Shown in pieces: positions 1-10,154 of a DNA stretch of 64,000 bases. The notes beneath the pieces are model-generated. The model had not been told where the DNA came from. It was given only the letters and a program-made list of their open reading frames with translations, and ran no database searches. Position numbers and translations under genes: made by a program. The number at the start of each line of letters is the position of its first letter. The first letter of the stretch is position 1. Source of the stretch: Candidatus Saccharicenans subterraneus (GTDB taxonomy: Bacteria; Acidobacteriota; Aminicenantia; Aminicenantales; Saccharicenantaceae); NCBI GenBank assembly GCA_003426165.1, contig QUAH01000004.1:131501-195500 (forward strand), given 5' to 3'.

Positions 1-1139
1 TCCTCCTTGATCTGAACCTGGTTAATCCCGGGAATATAGAATTCCACCGGGTCTTCGGCGGTCATGATATTGACATCGGGCGTGTTCAGGGTGGAAATGG
101 CCGAATACAGGGTGTTGGTCTTGCCGCTTCCGGTCGGTCCGGTAACCAGGATGATTCCCCAGGGCCGGTGGATGGCTTCCTGGAAAATTTCCAGCGACTC
201 CGGCTCAAAGCCCAGCTGGGTCAGGTCCAGGCGGAGCATTTCCTTGTCTAAGATACGAGCCACGATCTTCTCGCCGAACATGGTGGGCAGCGAGCTGACG
301 CGCATATCCACTTCTTTTTTCTTGCCGTTTTCCAGCTTAACCCTCATTTTGATACGGCCGTCCTGGGGCAGGCGCTTTTCGGCAATGTCCATGTTAGCCA
401 GGATTTTCACCCTGGACAGCACGGGGTTCTTGAACTTCATCGGCAGGTCGGCAATCTCATAAAGGTCGCCGTCGATGCGGTAGCGAATGCGAAACTGCTG
501 TTCGTAGGGCTCGAAATGAACGTCGCTGGCGCCTCTCTTGATGGCGTCTATAAAGGTCTGGTTGACCAGGGTGATGATGGGAGCTTCGTTGCTGGCCTGC
601 TCCAGCTCGGTGATGTCATAATCATTCTTGAGTTCGGTTTCATCAATGACGTTAACCCGGCCCTCGTCAGCCAGCTCGATATCTTTGATGAGTATCTTCA
701 CCTTCAGGGCATCGCTGGCGCCGTAATACTTATTGATGGCATTCATGACTCCGGTTTCGGTGGAGATGACCGGCTGAATGCTCAGAGATGTCCGGAACCT
801 GATGTCCTCTATGACTTCCAGGTCGGTGGGGTCAACCATGGCCAGCGTCAGGAAACTCTTGATCTTGTGGATGGGCATGACCATGTATTTTTTGGCCACG
901 TCGGCCGGAATCAGGCTTATGACTTCGGGGAAAACCTCGAACTGGTCCAGGTCGATGTAAGGATAGCCCAGTTGTCGGCTCAGCGCCTGAGCAATTTCCT
1001 CCTCGGTAACGAAGCCCAGGGCCACCAGAGCCGAACTGACCGGCAGATTATTCTTCTTTTGATAGTCCAGGGCCTGCTTTAGCTGGTCGGAATCAATAAT
1101 CTTTTCCCTCAGCAGGATGTCGCCAAGCTTCGATGCCAT
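1..1139 (-). CDS. pilB: Type IV pilus assembly / type II secretion ATPase PilB/GspE, C-terminus cut by window edge
   Basis: Minus-strand reading from the CAT at 1137-1139 gives MASKLGDILLREKIIDSDQLKQALDYQ... (MshEN-like N-terminus), then ...SDVHFEPYEQQFRIRYRIDG... and the Walker A VTGPTGSGKTNTLYSA; open to base 1. Confidence 0.93.
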   Translation of the reverse strand, partial: MASKLGDILLREKIIDSDQLKQALDYQKKNNLPVSSALVALGFVTEEEIAQALSRQLGYPYIDLDQFEVFPEVISLIPADVAKKYMVMPIHKIKSFLTLAMVDPTDLEVIEDIRFRTSLSIQPVISTETGVMNAINKYYGASDALKVKILIKDIELADEGRVNVIDETELKNDYDITELEQASNEAPIITLVNQTFIDAIKRGASDVHFEPYEQQFRIRYRIDGDLYEIADLPMKFKNPVLSRVKILANMDIAEKRLPQDGRIKMRVKLENGKKKEVDMRVSSLPTMFGEKIVARILDKEMLRLDLTQLGFEPESLEIFQEAIHRPWGIILVTGPTGSGKTNTLYSAISTLNTPDVNIMTAEDPVEFYIPGINQVQIKE

Positions 1140-1486
1140 TTTTTTAAAACCTTTCTACCATCAAAGACAAAATTTGTCAAAGAGAATTTTGCCCTTTACC
1201 ATCGACGCACCAAGTCTCTTCTTGTTATACCCGACGGTCAATCCTCAACCAAGACTATTCCCGGGGTGAAAATAACATTTTTTGTCTCACCCCTGCGGGA
1301 GCATAAAAGGGCTATTCTCGAACAATCCCTGTTATCCATCAGCCTCAACCCTTCTGCGTCATACTTTTAACCGGCACGTTTAATGATAATAATCCGGCCG
1401 GGTAATTTTTTCAAGATTTCGAATAAATTTCTCAACTTTTGTCGATCCCGACCGACTAAACTCTCGGAAGCGGGAGAGAATTTATT

Positions 1487-2488
1487 ATGACCGCTGATGA
1501 TATTAAGAATAACAGCCTCGAGATAATAAAGGCCATAATAGACAACACCAGAGACAGCATCTATGTGGTCTCTTCCCGAGGATTCGAATTCGTCAACCAG
1601 GCTTTCGAAAAACTTACCGGCTACGCCGAAAAAGAAATTTTATCTAATTCGTTTAATCTGTTAAAGCTGGTTCACCCGGAAGACCGGCACCTTTTTTCTC
1701 ACAGGAGAGCTCCGCTGGCCAGACCCAACCTGCCGGCTGATTCCGGCCTGATAGAGTTCCGGCTTATTACTCGCAGCGGTGAACTCAGATACGTGGAGGC
1801 CAGCACCTCCCGGCTGAAAGAAAATCCTGACCAGACCCTGACCATCCTGCGGGACATTACTTCCAGAAAGCAGGCTCAACAGGAACTCAACCAGACCCTG
1901 GAAAAACTGAGAAAGACCATGTCGGCCACCATTCAGGCCATCTCCCTGACGGTGGAATCCCGCGACCCTTATACCGCCGGTCATCAGCGCCGGGTTTCCG
2001 ACCTGGCCCGTTCGATTGCCACCAGGTTATTGTTGCCGACCGAACAGATTGATGAAATCAGGCTGGCTGCCCTGGTCCACGACCTGGGCAAAATTTCGGT
2101 GCCGGCGGAGATTCTGAACAAGCCCGGCCGCCTGAACGAACATGAATTCAGCCTGATAAAAGACCATCCCAGGGTCGGCTACGAGATAATCAAAACTATA
2201 GAGTTTCCCTGGCCGGTGGCTGAAATCATCTACCAGCACCACGAGCGGCTGGACGGCTCGGGCTATCCCCAGGGCCTGAAGAACGGTCAGATCCATCCGA
2301 TGGCCAGAATCTTAGCCGTGGCCGACGTGGTGGAAGCCATGCTCTCCCACCGCCCGTACCGTTCTGCTTTCAGCCCTCAGGAAGTCATCCGGGAAATAAC
2401 AGATAATCGCGGCCTGACCTACGACCCTCCGGCAGTTGACGCCTGCATTGACCTGCTGCGGGAAAAATACCAGCTGCCGCGAAGTTAA
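1487..2488 (+). CDS. PAS domain + HD-GYP domain protein (predicted c-di-GMP phosphodiesterase)
   Basis: PAS region (DSIYVVSSRGFEFVNQAFEKLTGY), HD motif LVHDLGK, intact GYP motif HHERLDGSGYP. Confidence 0.93.
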   Translation: MTADDIKNNSLEIIKAIIDNTRDSIYVVSSRGFEFVNQAFEKLTGYAEKEILSNSFNLLKLVHPEDRHLFSHRRAPLARPNLPADSGLIEFRLITRSGELRYVEASTSRLKENPDQTLTILRDITSRKQAQQELNQTLEKLRKTMSATIQAISLTVESRDPYTAGHQRRVSDLARSIATRLLLPTEQIDEIRLAALVHDLGKISVPAEILNKPGRLNEHEFSLIKDHPRVGYEIIKTIEFPWPVAEIIYQHHERLDGSGYPQGLKNGQIHPMARILAVADVVEAMLSHRPYRSAFSPQEVIREITDNRGLTYDPPAVDACIDLLREKYQLPRS

Positions 2489-2943
2489 ATGCCTTTTTCG
2501 CTTCTTTAGCTCCACGCCAGTTATCTTATCTTCCCTTCAATAATAACTGAAGCCGGCCTTATTCCCGCTTTATCAATAATATAATTCGCGGCGGCGCCGG
2601 ACGCGCCGGTCATAAAATTTTTTAAATTCCGTCCGGAAGATGGCCATGAGTTCGCCGGCTTCGGCCAGCTCCGCCTGACCGGCAGAGAAGATTTTCCGAT
2701 ATATGAACAGGTGTTCATATATCAGGGCATTTTAAGCCTAAAAGCACCCACAAAATTGTCCGCTCAGCCGGATTAAAAATAAGAGTTTACCTTAAAACAA
2801 ATGACGAAGCCGGTCCGGCTGCTTTACGGACCGTTTTTCCGGCGGGCAAAGAGGAATTTCATATGAGCCGTTTCAATCGGCGGGAAAATCCTTCCCGCGA
2901 CATCATTTTCGCCGATTGCTGAATTCAGGGGAAAAATAAAAAA

Positions 2944-3017
2944 CGCGCCTGGAGGGATTCGAACCCCCGACCCGCTGCTTAGAAGGCAGCTGCTCTATCC
3001 TACTGAGCTACAGGCGC
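2944..3017 (-). tRNA. tRNA-Arg (anticodon TCT)
   Basis: Reverse complement GCGCCTGTAGCTCAGTAGGATAGAGCAGCTGCCTTCTAAGCAGCGGGTCGGGGGTTCGAATCCCTCCAGGCGCG folds as a cloverleaf; TTCGAAT T-loop; TCT anticodon. Confidence 0.95.
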
Positions 3018-3039
3018 ACAGCTCTTACGTATCAGAAAA

Positions 3040-3114
3040 TCGGGGAGATCGGATTTGAACCGACGACCTCCTGCTCCCAAGGCAGGCGCGCTAACCAGGC
3101 TGCGCCACTCCCCG
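3040..3114 (-). tRNA. tRNA-Pro (anticodon TGG)
   Basis: Reverse complement CGGGGAGTGGCGCAGCCTGGTTAGCGCGCCTGCCTTGGGAGCAGGAGGTCGTCGGTTCGAATCCGATCTCCCCGA; anticodon loop CTTGGGA. Confidence 0.95.
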
Positions 3115-3312
3115 TTTCCGGGTCAGAAAATCAAAGAACAGGCCGGCATTCCTGCCCCGATTTTGAGCTAAAATGTTAACAGAAAGGCCCTTATATTGTC
3201 AATTTAAGGGGACTCCTTCAGGCTGCAGCCGACGGAGGCTGAAGCCCCCGCCCAACGCCGGCGCCGACCGCAACTTTGGGAAACTGAGAGGCTTACTGGC
3301 CCGCCCTGCTCC

Positions 3313-5094
3313 TTACTCGGTCAGCCGTCCCAGAGTTTTTTCTATCTTTGACCTGTCCAGTCGGATAACCACCGGGCGGCCGTGCGGGCAGAGGCCCGGA
3401 TTGGGCGTTGCCAGGAGCTCAGAAGCCAGGAACTCCATTTCCTCCGCCGAAAGAGGCTGGCCGGCCTTGACGGCCGCTTTGCAGGCCATGGTGGCCATCA
3501 TTTTTTCCCGTCGACTCCGGAACTTCCCTTCTTCTTCCTCTCCCAGCAGAGACAGCAGGATGCCGGCGGCTTCATCCTCCCGGAAAACGTCAGGGTATTC
3601 TTTCAGGGCAAAGCTGAGTCCGCCCATCGGTTCCAGCCTGAATCCCAGCTCTTCCAGCTCGGGCCGACGTTCCTGGTAATTAACCTGCTGTTTTGGCGTA
3701 AGTTCCAGCACCGCGGGAAAGAGCATCTGCTTTGAAATCCAGGCCCGCGCCCCCTCCAGCTGTTTGAATTTTTCGAACAGTATTCGCTCATGGGCATTGT
3801 GCTGGTCGATGATAAAAACCGCCTCTTCCGTAACCGCAATCAGATACGAATCAAGATACTGTCCCAGAACCCTGACCGTCGCCTTCCGCTCCCCGGACTC
3901 CGGCTCGGCCGCCGGCCCGATTCTGAAAGCAGCCGGTTCTTCGGCGGCCGCAAGAAGAGCCGGCTGGCCTTCGGCGGCCTCTTTCGGCCAGGCGACCCCG
4001 GGAACCTCGAAGCTCGTTCCCGCAGCCCGGCCGGTTCTCCCGACCCGGCCCGGCGCTTCTATTCCTTCCCCCTTTTCCCCGCTTACGATTATCGGCTTGA
4101 CCAGGCTTTCCTCCCGGGCAGACATTTCCACCGCTCTTAGAATCAGCCGGAAAACTTTTTGCGGCTCCCGGAATCTCACCTCAGATTTGGCCGGATGGAC
4201 GTTGACGTCGACCTGTTCGGCGGGAATTTCCAGGAAGATAAAACCTTCGGGCTGTTTCTGCTTTTCCAGGAGACCCAGATAGGCCTGGGTCAGGGCCACC
4301 GCCAGCATCCGGTCTTTAACCGGTCTCCGGTTGACATAAAAGAATTGATGCTGGCGGTCGAGCCGGCCGGCAAAAGGTCTGGAGCTTAGCCCGAAGATCC
4401 GGTAATTCTCCTCCTCATAATCCAGGCTCATCAGGCTGTCCAGGACCTTCTTTCCGAACAGTTGATAAACCCGCTCCCCCAGTGAAGAGACGACCGGACA
4501 GTTAATCAATTCTTTCTGATTGTGAACCAGAAGGAATCTCACCTCCGGAAAGGCCAGGGCGGTCGTGGTCAGATAACCGACCACCAGGCTCAGCTCGGAA
4601 CGGTCTGACCTTAGAAACTTGCGCCTGGCCGGCAGGTTGAAAAACAGGTCCCGAACCTCAACCGAGGTTCCGCGCGGAAAGGCGCTTTCTATAAAGCGCA
4701 GCAGCTTTTCCCCTTCCCTCTCCACCTGAAAGCCTTTTTCTCCCGAACCGTCGCTGGTCTTCAGGGTCACTCTGGAAACCGCCGAAATGCTGGCCAGGGC
4801 TTCTCCCCTGAAGCCGAGGGTGGAAATCCTCTCCAGGTCGACCTCGGTAGCGATCTTGCTGGTGGCATGACGCTTAAAGCACAGGGCGGCATCTTCCTGT
4901 GACATGCCGCTGCCGTTATCCTGAACCCTGATCAGCTTCTTGCCGCCCTCCAGCAGTTCAATTTTGATTTCCGTTGCTCCGGCGTCAAGAGAATTTTCGA
5001 CCAGCTCTTTAACCACCGATACCGGGCGCTCCACCACTTCCCCGGCCGCAATCTTGCCGGCCACATCTGCCGCCAGAACCCTTATTCTGCCCAT
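3313..5094 (-). CDS. mutL: DNA mismatch repair protein MutL
   Basis: IAAGEVVERPVSVVKELVENSLDAGA, DNGSGM, GFRGEALASI motifs; C-terminal CPHGRPVVIRL. Confidence 0.97.
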   Translation of the reverse strand: MGRIRVLAADVAGKIAAGEVVERPVSVVKELVENSLDAGATEIKIELLEGGKKLIRVQDNGSGMSQEDAALCFKRHATSKIATEVDLERISTLGFRGEALASISAVSRVTLKTSDGSGEKGFQVEREGEKLLRFIESAFPRGTSVEVRDLFFNLPARRKFLRSDRSELSLVVGYLTTTALAFPEVRFLLVHNQKELINCPVVSSLGERVYQLFGKKVLDSLMSLDYEEENYRIFGLSSRPFAGRLDRQHQFFYVNRRPVKDRMLAVALTQAYLGLLEKQKQPEGFIFLEIPAEQVDVNVHPAKSEVRFREPQKVFRLILRAVEMSAREESLVKPIIVSGEKGEGIEAPGRVGRTGRAAGTSFEVPGVAWPKEAAEGQPALLAAAEEPAAFRIGPAAEPESGERKATVRVLGQYLDSYLIAVTEEAVFIIDQHNAHERILFEKFKQLEGARAWISKQMLFPAVLELTPKQQVNYQERRPELEELGFRLEPMGGLSFALKEYPDVFREDEAAGILLSLLGEEEEGKFRSRREKMMATMACKAAVKAGQPLSAEEMEFLASELLATPNPGLCPHGRPVVIRLDRSKIEKTLGRLTE

Positions 5095-6341
5095 CAGACC
5101 ACTTCCCCTTTTGACAGCGCCGGGCCGGCCTCGGTAATCCTTACCAGGACGTCTTGACCGGGCCTCAAATCCCGGCCGTCTTCAACCATGACTTTTATAT
5201 AATTCCCGGTCAGAACCTCCAATCTGGAGCCTCTTTTTTTGATCACGACACCCGCCAGCGCCCGGCCGACGAATCCGGCCCTGAAGGCCAGGTTTTTTTC
5301 TCTCGAAAGTTTCCGCAGCTCCTCAGACCTTTTTTTCTTTACGTTTTCCGGAACCTGCTTCCAGCCGGCAGCCGGGGTGCCGGCCCGGGGAGAATATGAA
5401 AACACGTGGAAATAATTCAGAGGCGAACTCTTCAGGAAATCCCTCATAAACTCAAAATCAGCTTCTTCCTCCCCCGGGAAACCGACGATGATATCAGCAC
5501 CCAGTCCGGCTTCGGGTCTACCGGCTCTGAGAAAACTTAAAATTTCCAGATACCCGGCCGGAGTGCTTTTCCGGCCCATTCTTCTGAGCACCGGTTCGGA
5601 GGCATGCTGCAGCGACAGATGAAAATGCGGGCAGATTTTTTCTTCCTTGGCCAGATAGCCAAGAAGAGGCTCCGGAAGAAGCCGGGGGTCGAGGGAGCTC
5701 AGCCTGACCAGTCTGAGTTCCTCTATGGCCGTCAGCGCCCGGAGCAGGTCGAGCAGCGATTTTTCAGGCTCCAGGTCTCGCCCGTAGGCGCAGAGATGAA
5801 TCCCGGCCAGCACGATTTCTTTGTAACCCCTTTCGGCCGCCTCCCTGGCGCATTCTACCACCTGTTCCAGCGGCCGGCTCCGGCTTTTTCCCCGGAGCGA
5901 GGGAATTATGCAGAAGGTGCAATGGGAATCGCAGCCGTCCTGGACTTTAATCAGGGCCCTCGACCGGAAGAATCTTTTTTCCGCCCGACCGTCGCCGGCC
6001 CCGGTTAACTTCAACAGTTCTCCAACCAGATTTTCTTTCAGGAAATTCGGGATGACCCGGCAAACCGCGCTGTTTCCGGCCAGTTCTTCCCGAGTTTTAT
6101 CGGCCAGGCAGCCGGTGACCACGATTCTTGTCCCGGGCGATTCCCTCCGGACTCTTTTCAGAAACTGCCTGACGTCGGCTTCGGCCCTGGCGGTCAGGGC
6201 GCAGGCATTGACCACCACCCAGTCAGCCTGATGCCAGTCGCGGGCGACGGCTATGCCGGCCTCTCCCAGCCGGCAGGACCAGTCAAAAGCTTCGGCCTGG
6301 TTGACCCGGCAGCCGAAGTTGTGGATGAAGACCGAAGTCAT
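5094..6341 (-). CDS. mtaB: Threonylcarbamoyladenosine tRNA methylthiotransferase MtaB-like (MiaB family)
   Basis: NFGCRVNQAEAF N-terminus, radical SAM CDSHCTFCIIP, TRAM-like C-terminus. Confidence 0.9.
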   Translation of the reverse strand: MTSVFIHNFGCRVNQAEAFDWSCRLGEAGIAVARDWHQADWVVVNACALTARAEADVRQFLKRVRRESPGTRIVVTGCLADKTREELAGNSAVCRVIPNFLKENLVGELLKLTGAGDGRAEKRFFRSRALIKVQDGCDSHCTFCIIPSLRGKSRSRPLEQVVECAREAAERGYKEIVLAGIHLCAYGRDLEPEKSLLDLLRALTAIEELRLVRLSSLDPRLLPEPLLGYLAKEEKICPHFHLSLQHASEPVLRRMGRKSTPAGYLEILSFLRAGRPEAGLGADIIVGFPGEEEADFEFMRDFLKSSPLNYFHVFSYSPRAGTPAAGWKQVPENVKKKRSEELRKLSREKNLAFRAGFVGRALAGVVIKKRGSRLEVLTGNYIKVMVEDGRDLRPGQDVLVRITEAGPALSKGEVV

Positions 6342-6829
6342 AATTTCTCTTTGAGCTTTTTCGAGCTCTCCTCCACCTTCTCGGCCATTTTCTTCCGGTA
6401 AGCCAGAAGCTTCCGGTAAAGCCCGGGCTCAGAAATCGCCAGCATCGAAACAGCCAGCAGGGCAGCGTTGGCTCCGCCCGTTTTTCCCAGGGCCACAGTG
6501 GCCACCGGAATGCCCTTTGGCATCTGGACGATCGACAGCAGGGCATCCAGGCCGGCCAGGGCCTGACTTTCCACCGGCACCCCGATAACCGGCAGGGCAG
6601 TATGGGCGGCCACCACTCCCGGAAGATGGGCAGCTTTCCCGGCCACGGCGATAAATACCTTTGTCCCCTGTTCTTCGGCTTCTTTAATCAGCCTGACCGT
6701 TCTTTCGGGCGAACGATGGGCCGAAGTCACCTCCAGATTGAAAGGAACTTCAAACTCCTTCAGGGTATCCAGGGCTTCCTTGACCACCTCAAAATCGGAG
6801 TCGCTCCCCAGAAAAATCGTCACCTTCAT
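6338..6829 (-). CDS. purE: 5-(carboxyamino)imidazole ribonucleotide mutase
   Basis: GSDSDFEVVKEA...VTSAHRSPERT...AVAGKAAHLPGVVAAHT. Confidence 0.95.
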   Translation of the reverse strand: MKVTIFLGSDSDFEVVKEALDTLKEFEVPFNLEVTSAHRSPERTVRLIKEAEEQGTKVFIAVAGKAAHLPGVVAAHTALPVIGVPVESQALAGLDALLSIVQMPKGIPVATVALGKTGGANAALLAVSMLAISEPGLYRKLLAYRKKMAEKVEESSKKLKEKL

Positions 6830-8103
6830 CTTACCTCCTTCATGGCTCCGATGTCTTTTCGGTAAAACATGCCGTCAAAATTAATCACCGGAATGGTGTC
6901 GTAGATTTTTTTCATGGTCTGCTGCAGGTTTTCATCGCTGGCGCAGACGTTGAGCACCCGGCCGCCGTTGGTGTAAAACTGCCCGTTGGCCAGGCTGGTG
7001 CCGGCATGGAAAATGACCAGGCCCGGAACCTTCTCGGCTTCTTCCAGACCGCTGATCAATTTGCCTTTCTCGTAACTGCCCGGATAGCCGCCCGAGGCCA
7101 CCACCACGCAGCCGGCAACTTTCGGACTCCACTTAATTTCTTCCTTCAACAGGTCCTCGGTCACGGCCGACATCAGGACTTCAACCAGGTCGCTCTCCAT
7201 CCTGAGCATCTGGACCTGGGTCTCCGGGTCGCCGAAGCGGCAGTTGTACTCCAGGACCTTTGGCCCATCGTTGGTCAGCATCAACCCGGCATAGAGGGTA
7301 CCCTTGAAACGCCGGCCTTCTTCCAGCAACCTGGTGACCGTCGGGAAGATGATGGTATCCATTATCTGGGCATAGAGCTTTTCTGAAATAAAGGGCGACG
7401 GCGAAATGGCCCCCATGCCGCCGGTATTAGGTCCCTTGTCGCCGTCATAGGCGGCCTTATGGTCCATCGTGGTTACCAGAGGTTGCACCCTGGCCCCGTC
7501 GGTCAGGACAATAAAGGATAGTTCGCGACCTTTGAGAAATTCTTCGATCACCACCCTTTCGCCCGAGGTTCCGAATTTTTTCCTGACCATTATCTCGTTG
7601 ACCGCATCTTCGGCCCGTTTGACGTTGGCGCAGACCATAACTCCTTTGCCCGCGGCCAACCCGTCGGCCTTAATGACCACCGGAAATTCGAACTCTCCGG
7701 AATTTAATATCTTCAGGGCTTCTTCGGCGCTGCCGGCCACTTTGAACCGGCCGGTCGGAATGCGGTGCCGTTCCATGAATTCCTTGGCAAAGACCTTGCT
7801 CTTTTCAATTTCGGCTGCTTTTTTATTGGGTCCGTAAATCTTCAGCCCTCGCCTCTCAAATTCATCCACGATTCCGAGAGCCAGCGGCACCTCGGGCCCG
7901 ACCACCGTCAGGTCGATTTTCTTTTCTTCGGCAAATCTGGCCAGGAGAGAAATGTTGGTATCCTCAATCGGGACCACTTCGGCAATCCTGGCCATTCCTC
8001 CGTTGCCCGGGGCGCAGTAGAGTTTTTTGCAATGCGGGCTCTGAACAATCTTCCAGGCCAGGGCATGTTCCCGGCCGCCCGACCCGACTAACAGTATTTT
8101 CAT
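6826..8103 (-). CDS. purD: Phosphoribosylamine-glycine ligase
   Basis: MKILLVGSGGREHALAWKI...GPEVPLALGIVDEF...PNTGGMGAISPSP. Confidence 0.97.
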   Translation of the reverse strand: MKILLVGSGGREHALAWKIVQSPHCKKLYCAPGNGGMARIAEVVPIEDTNISLLARFAEEKKIDLTVVGPEVPLALGIVDEFERRGLKIYGPNKKAAEIEKSKVFAKEFMERHRIPTGRFKVAGSAEEALKILNSGEFEFPVVIKADGLAAGKGVMVCANVKRAEDAVNEIMVRKKFGTSGERVVIEEFLKGRELSFIVLTDGARVQPLVTTMDHKAAYDGDKGPNTGGMGAISPSPFISEKLYAQIMDTIIFPTVTRLLEEGRRFKGTLYAGLMLTNDGPKVLEYNCRFGDPETQVQMLRMESDLVEVLMSAVTEDLLKEEIKWSPKVAGCVVVASGGYPGSYEKGKLISGLEEAEKVPGLVIFHAGTSLANGQFYTNGGRVLNVCASDENLQQTMKKIYDTIPVINFDGMFYRKDIGAMKEVR

Positions 8104-8113
8104 CAGCCCTCCT

Positions 8114-9565
8114 TCAAGCGCTCAATTCTCTGGCCCTTCTGGCCATGTTCTCAGCCAGGCCGGCGGCCAGCGCCGGAGAAGGCAGAAGGCTCAGCAGCAA
8201 CCGGCCGGCCAGCTCCAGAGCCTGTTTCTCGGGCAGACAGTAGCGCATCTCCAGGAAATTCCGGCGGTAGCGGCTGACCTCCTCCCCGACTTTTTTATTG
8301 CGGATTATAACCTCGGCTATCAAGCCGGCCAGCACCTCAAAATCCTTCTCTTTCATCCCGAATCGGGTCATCTCCTGCACGCCCATCCTTATTCCGGAAG
8401 AGTCCAAGAAGGTGGCGTCATCGGGCAGCGCCTGGTAGTTGGTCAGCAGGTTGTTGTCTTCCAGGCGACGGGCGATTTCCTGCCCGTTTCCAAACTGCTT
8501 AACCCGGATCAACACCTGGTGGGTTTCGGTGAAGCCGTCCGCCTCTTCGCCTTCGACCGGAATCCCGGCCGCCTTGAGATAACGGGCAAAAGCCCTGGCG
8601 TTCCGGCAAACCTGGGCCTGGTATTCTTCCTTGAACTCGTTCATCTCGATGGCCGACAGCAACAGTCCCAGCAACGTTCCCAGGTGGTGGTTGGAAGTCG
8701 AACCCGGGAAGGCCCGGCCCTGAATGTCGGTCCAGAGCTGCTTGAAGGGGCTGTCGGCTGAAAAATTCCCGGCCACCAGTCCGCGCTGGGTGCCGAAGAA
8801 AGTTTTATGGGTGCTGCCGGTAACCAGGTCGGCCCCTTCGGCAAACGGCGCCTGGAACGCGCCGTACAGGCCGAGAACATGGGCCATGTCATACATCAAC
8901 ACCGGTCTGTCCGGCCAATCTTTCACCAGGTCATAGACAAAGCTGACCGGTTCCCGGTAGATGAACATGCTCTTGCCGAAGACCACCAGCTCCGGCCGGT
9001 GTTTTTTCAGCAACTCGGCCAGGCGGTCGAGGTCGGCCCGGTAGGGATTATCCCGGCGGACGGGAATGTTGACCACATTTTCCTTGCCGCTGGCCGGGTC
9101 CTCTTCCACCAGGTTAAACAGCGCCCCCATCGGCTGGGAACTGAGATGCCCGCCCTTGTTCAGGTCGTTGTTCATCACCAGCCGCAGCCGGCGGAAAGGC
9201 TGACCGGCGGCCCTCTTTCTATTGACGAACTTAACCAGTCCTTTGAAAACCACTTCGTTGGCCATCTGACCGCTGACCGGTCTCAGTTCTACATCGGTGC
9301 AGCCGAAATACCGGCTCAGCTCTTTTCTGGCCTCAAGTTCCACGTCCCGGATGAAATCGGTTCCCTGGTAAAAATATACTTCCTGGCCTTTCATGGTCCG
9401 ATGTTCGGCATAGCGGCCCGAGGGGTCGGCAATTTCTGCCAGCTTGACCAGGAGAGAGGGCGTGTTTTCCGACGGAATCAGGTTAAAACATTTTTTTTGC
9501 CGCCAGATGTTATTTTTCTCGATGCGGTCACACCAGGCGGAAATTTTATCGGCAAATTCTGTCAT
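8114..9565 (-). CDS. glyA: Serine hydroxymethyltransferase-family PLP enzyme (divergent)
   Basis: NLIPSENTPS...GRYAEHR...ELRPVSGQMANE...GSTHKTFFGTQRG PLP-lysine motif; next to rpiB. Confidence 0.8.
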   Translation of the reverse strand: MTEFADKISAWCDRIEKNNIWRQKKCFNLIPSENTPSLLVKLAEIADPSGRYAEHRTMKGQEVYFYQGTDFIRDVELEARKELSRYFGCTDVELRPVSGQMANEVVFKGLVKFVNRKRAAGQPFRRLRLVMNNDLNKGGHLSSQPMGALFNLVEEDPASGKENVVNIPVRRDNPYRADLDRLAELLKKHRPELVVFGKSMFIYREPVSFVYDLVKDWPDRPVLMYDMAHVLGLYGAFQAPFAEGADLVTGSTHKTFFGTQRGLVAGNFSADSPFKQLWTDIQGRAFPGSTSNHHLGTLLGLLLSAIEMNEFKEEYQAQVCRNARAFARYLKAAGIPVEGEEADGFTETHQVLIRVKQFGNGQEIARRLEDNNLLTNYQALPDDATFLDSSGIRMGVQEMTRFGMKEKDFEVLAGLIAEVIIRNKKVGEEVSRYRRNFLEMRYCLPEKQALELAGRLLLSLLPSPALAAGLAENMARRARELSA

Positions 9566-9650
9566 CAGAAAGCTCCTTTTATTGTAATCTCAAGCTCAAT
9601 CTCTTTCCCGACGCCGGGCCGGGGCCGGTCGGCCCGGGTCCCTCTCCGGC

Positions 9651-10106
9651 CTACTTAGATTTATGGAGTTCTTCCTCCAGGGCAAAAATCTTTTTTATCC
9701 GGCGTTCGTGCCGGCCGCCCTCAAAATCCTTTTCCAGCCAGATTTTGACGATCTTGATCGCCTGTTCGGAAGATAGCACCCGTCCCCCCAGTGCCAGGCA
9801 GTTGGAATTGTTATGAGTCCGGCTGACGGTGGCCGTGAATTCATCCCAGCAGGGGGTGGCTATTATTCCCGGAAACTTATTGGCCACCACGGCCATGCCC
9901 AGGCCGGTCCCGCAGAACAGGATGGCCCGGTCGAATTCGCCGCTCACCACCCGGCGGACCGCCTCGGCTCCGTAATCGACGTAGTCCACGCTTTCGCCGG
10001 GGCCGCAGCCAAAATCGGTAAAAGCTATCCCCGCCGATTGAAGATAAGCGACCACTTCTTTTTTTAATTCATATCCGGCATGGTCGGAAGCGATGGCCAG
10101 TTTCAT
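9651..10106 (-). CDS. rpiB: Ribose-5-phosphate isomerase B
   Basis: MKLAIASDHAGYELKK...FCGTGLGMAVVANKFPGI. Confidence 0.95.
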   Translation of the reverse strand: MKLAIASDHAGYELKKEVVAYLQSAGIAFTDFGCGPGESVDYVDYGAEAVRRVVSGEFDRAILFCGTGLGMAVVANKFPGIIATPCWDEFTATVSRTHNNSNCLALGGRVLSSEQAIKIVKIWLEKDFEGGRHERRIKKIFALEEELHKSK

Positions 10107-10154
10107 TGCCGACTCCTCAGGTCATCTTATACGGACAGCCGAACTGAAATCAGG

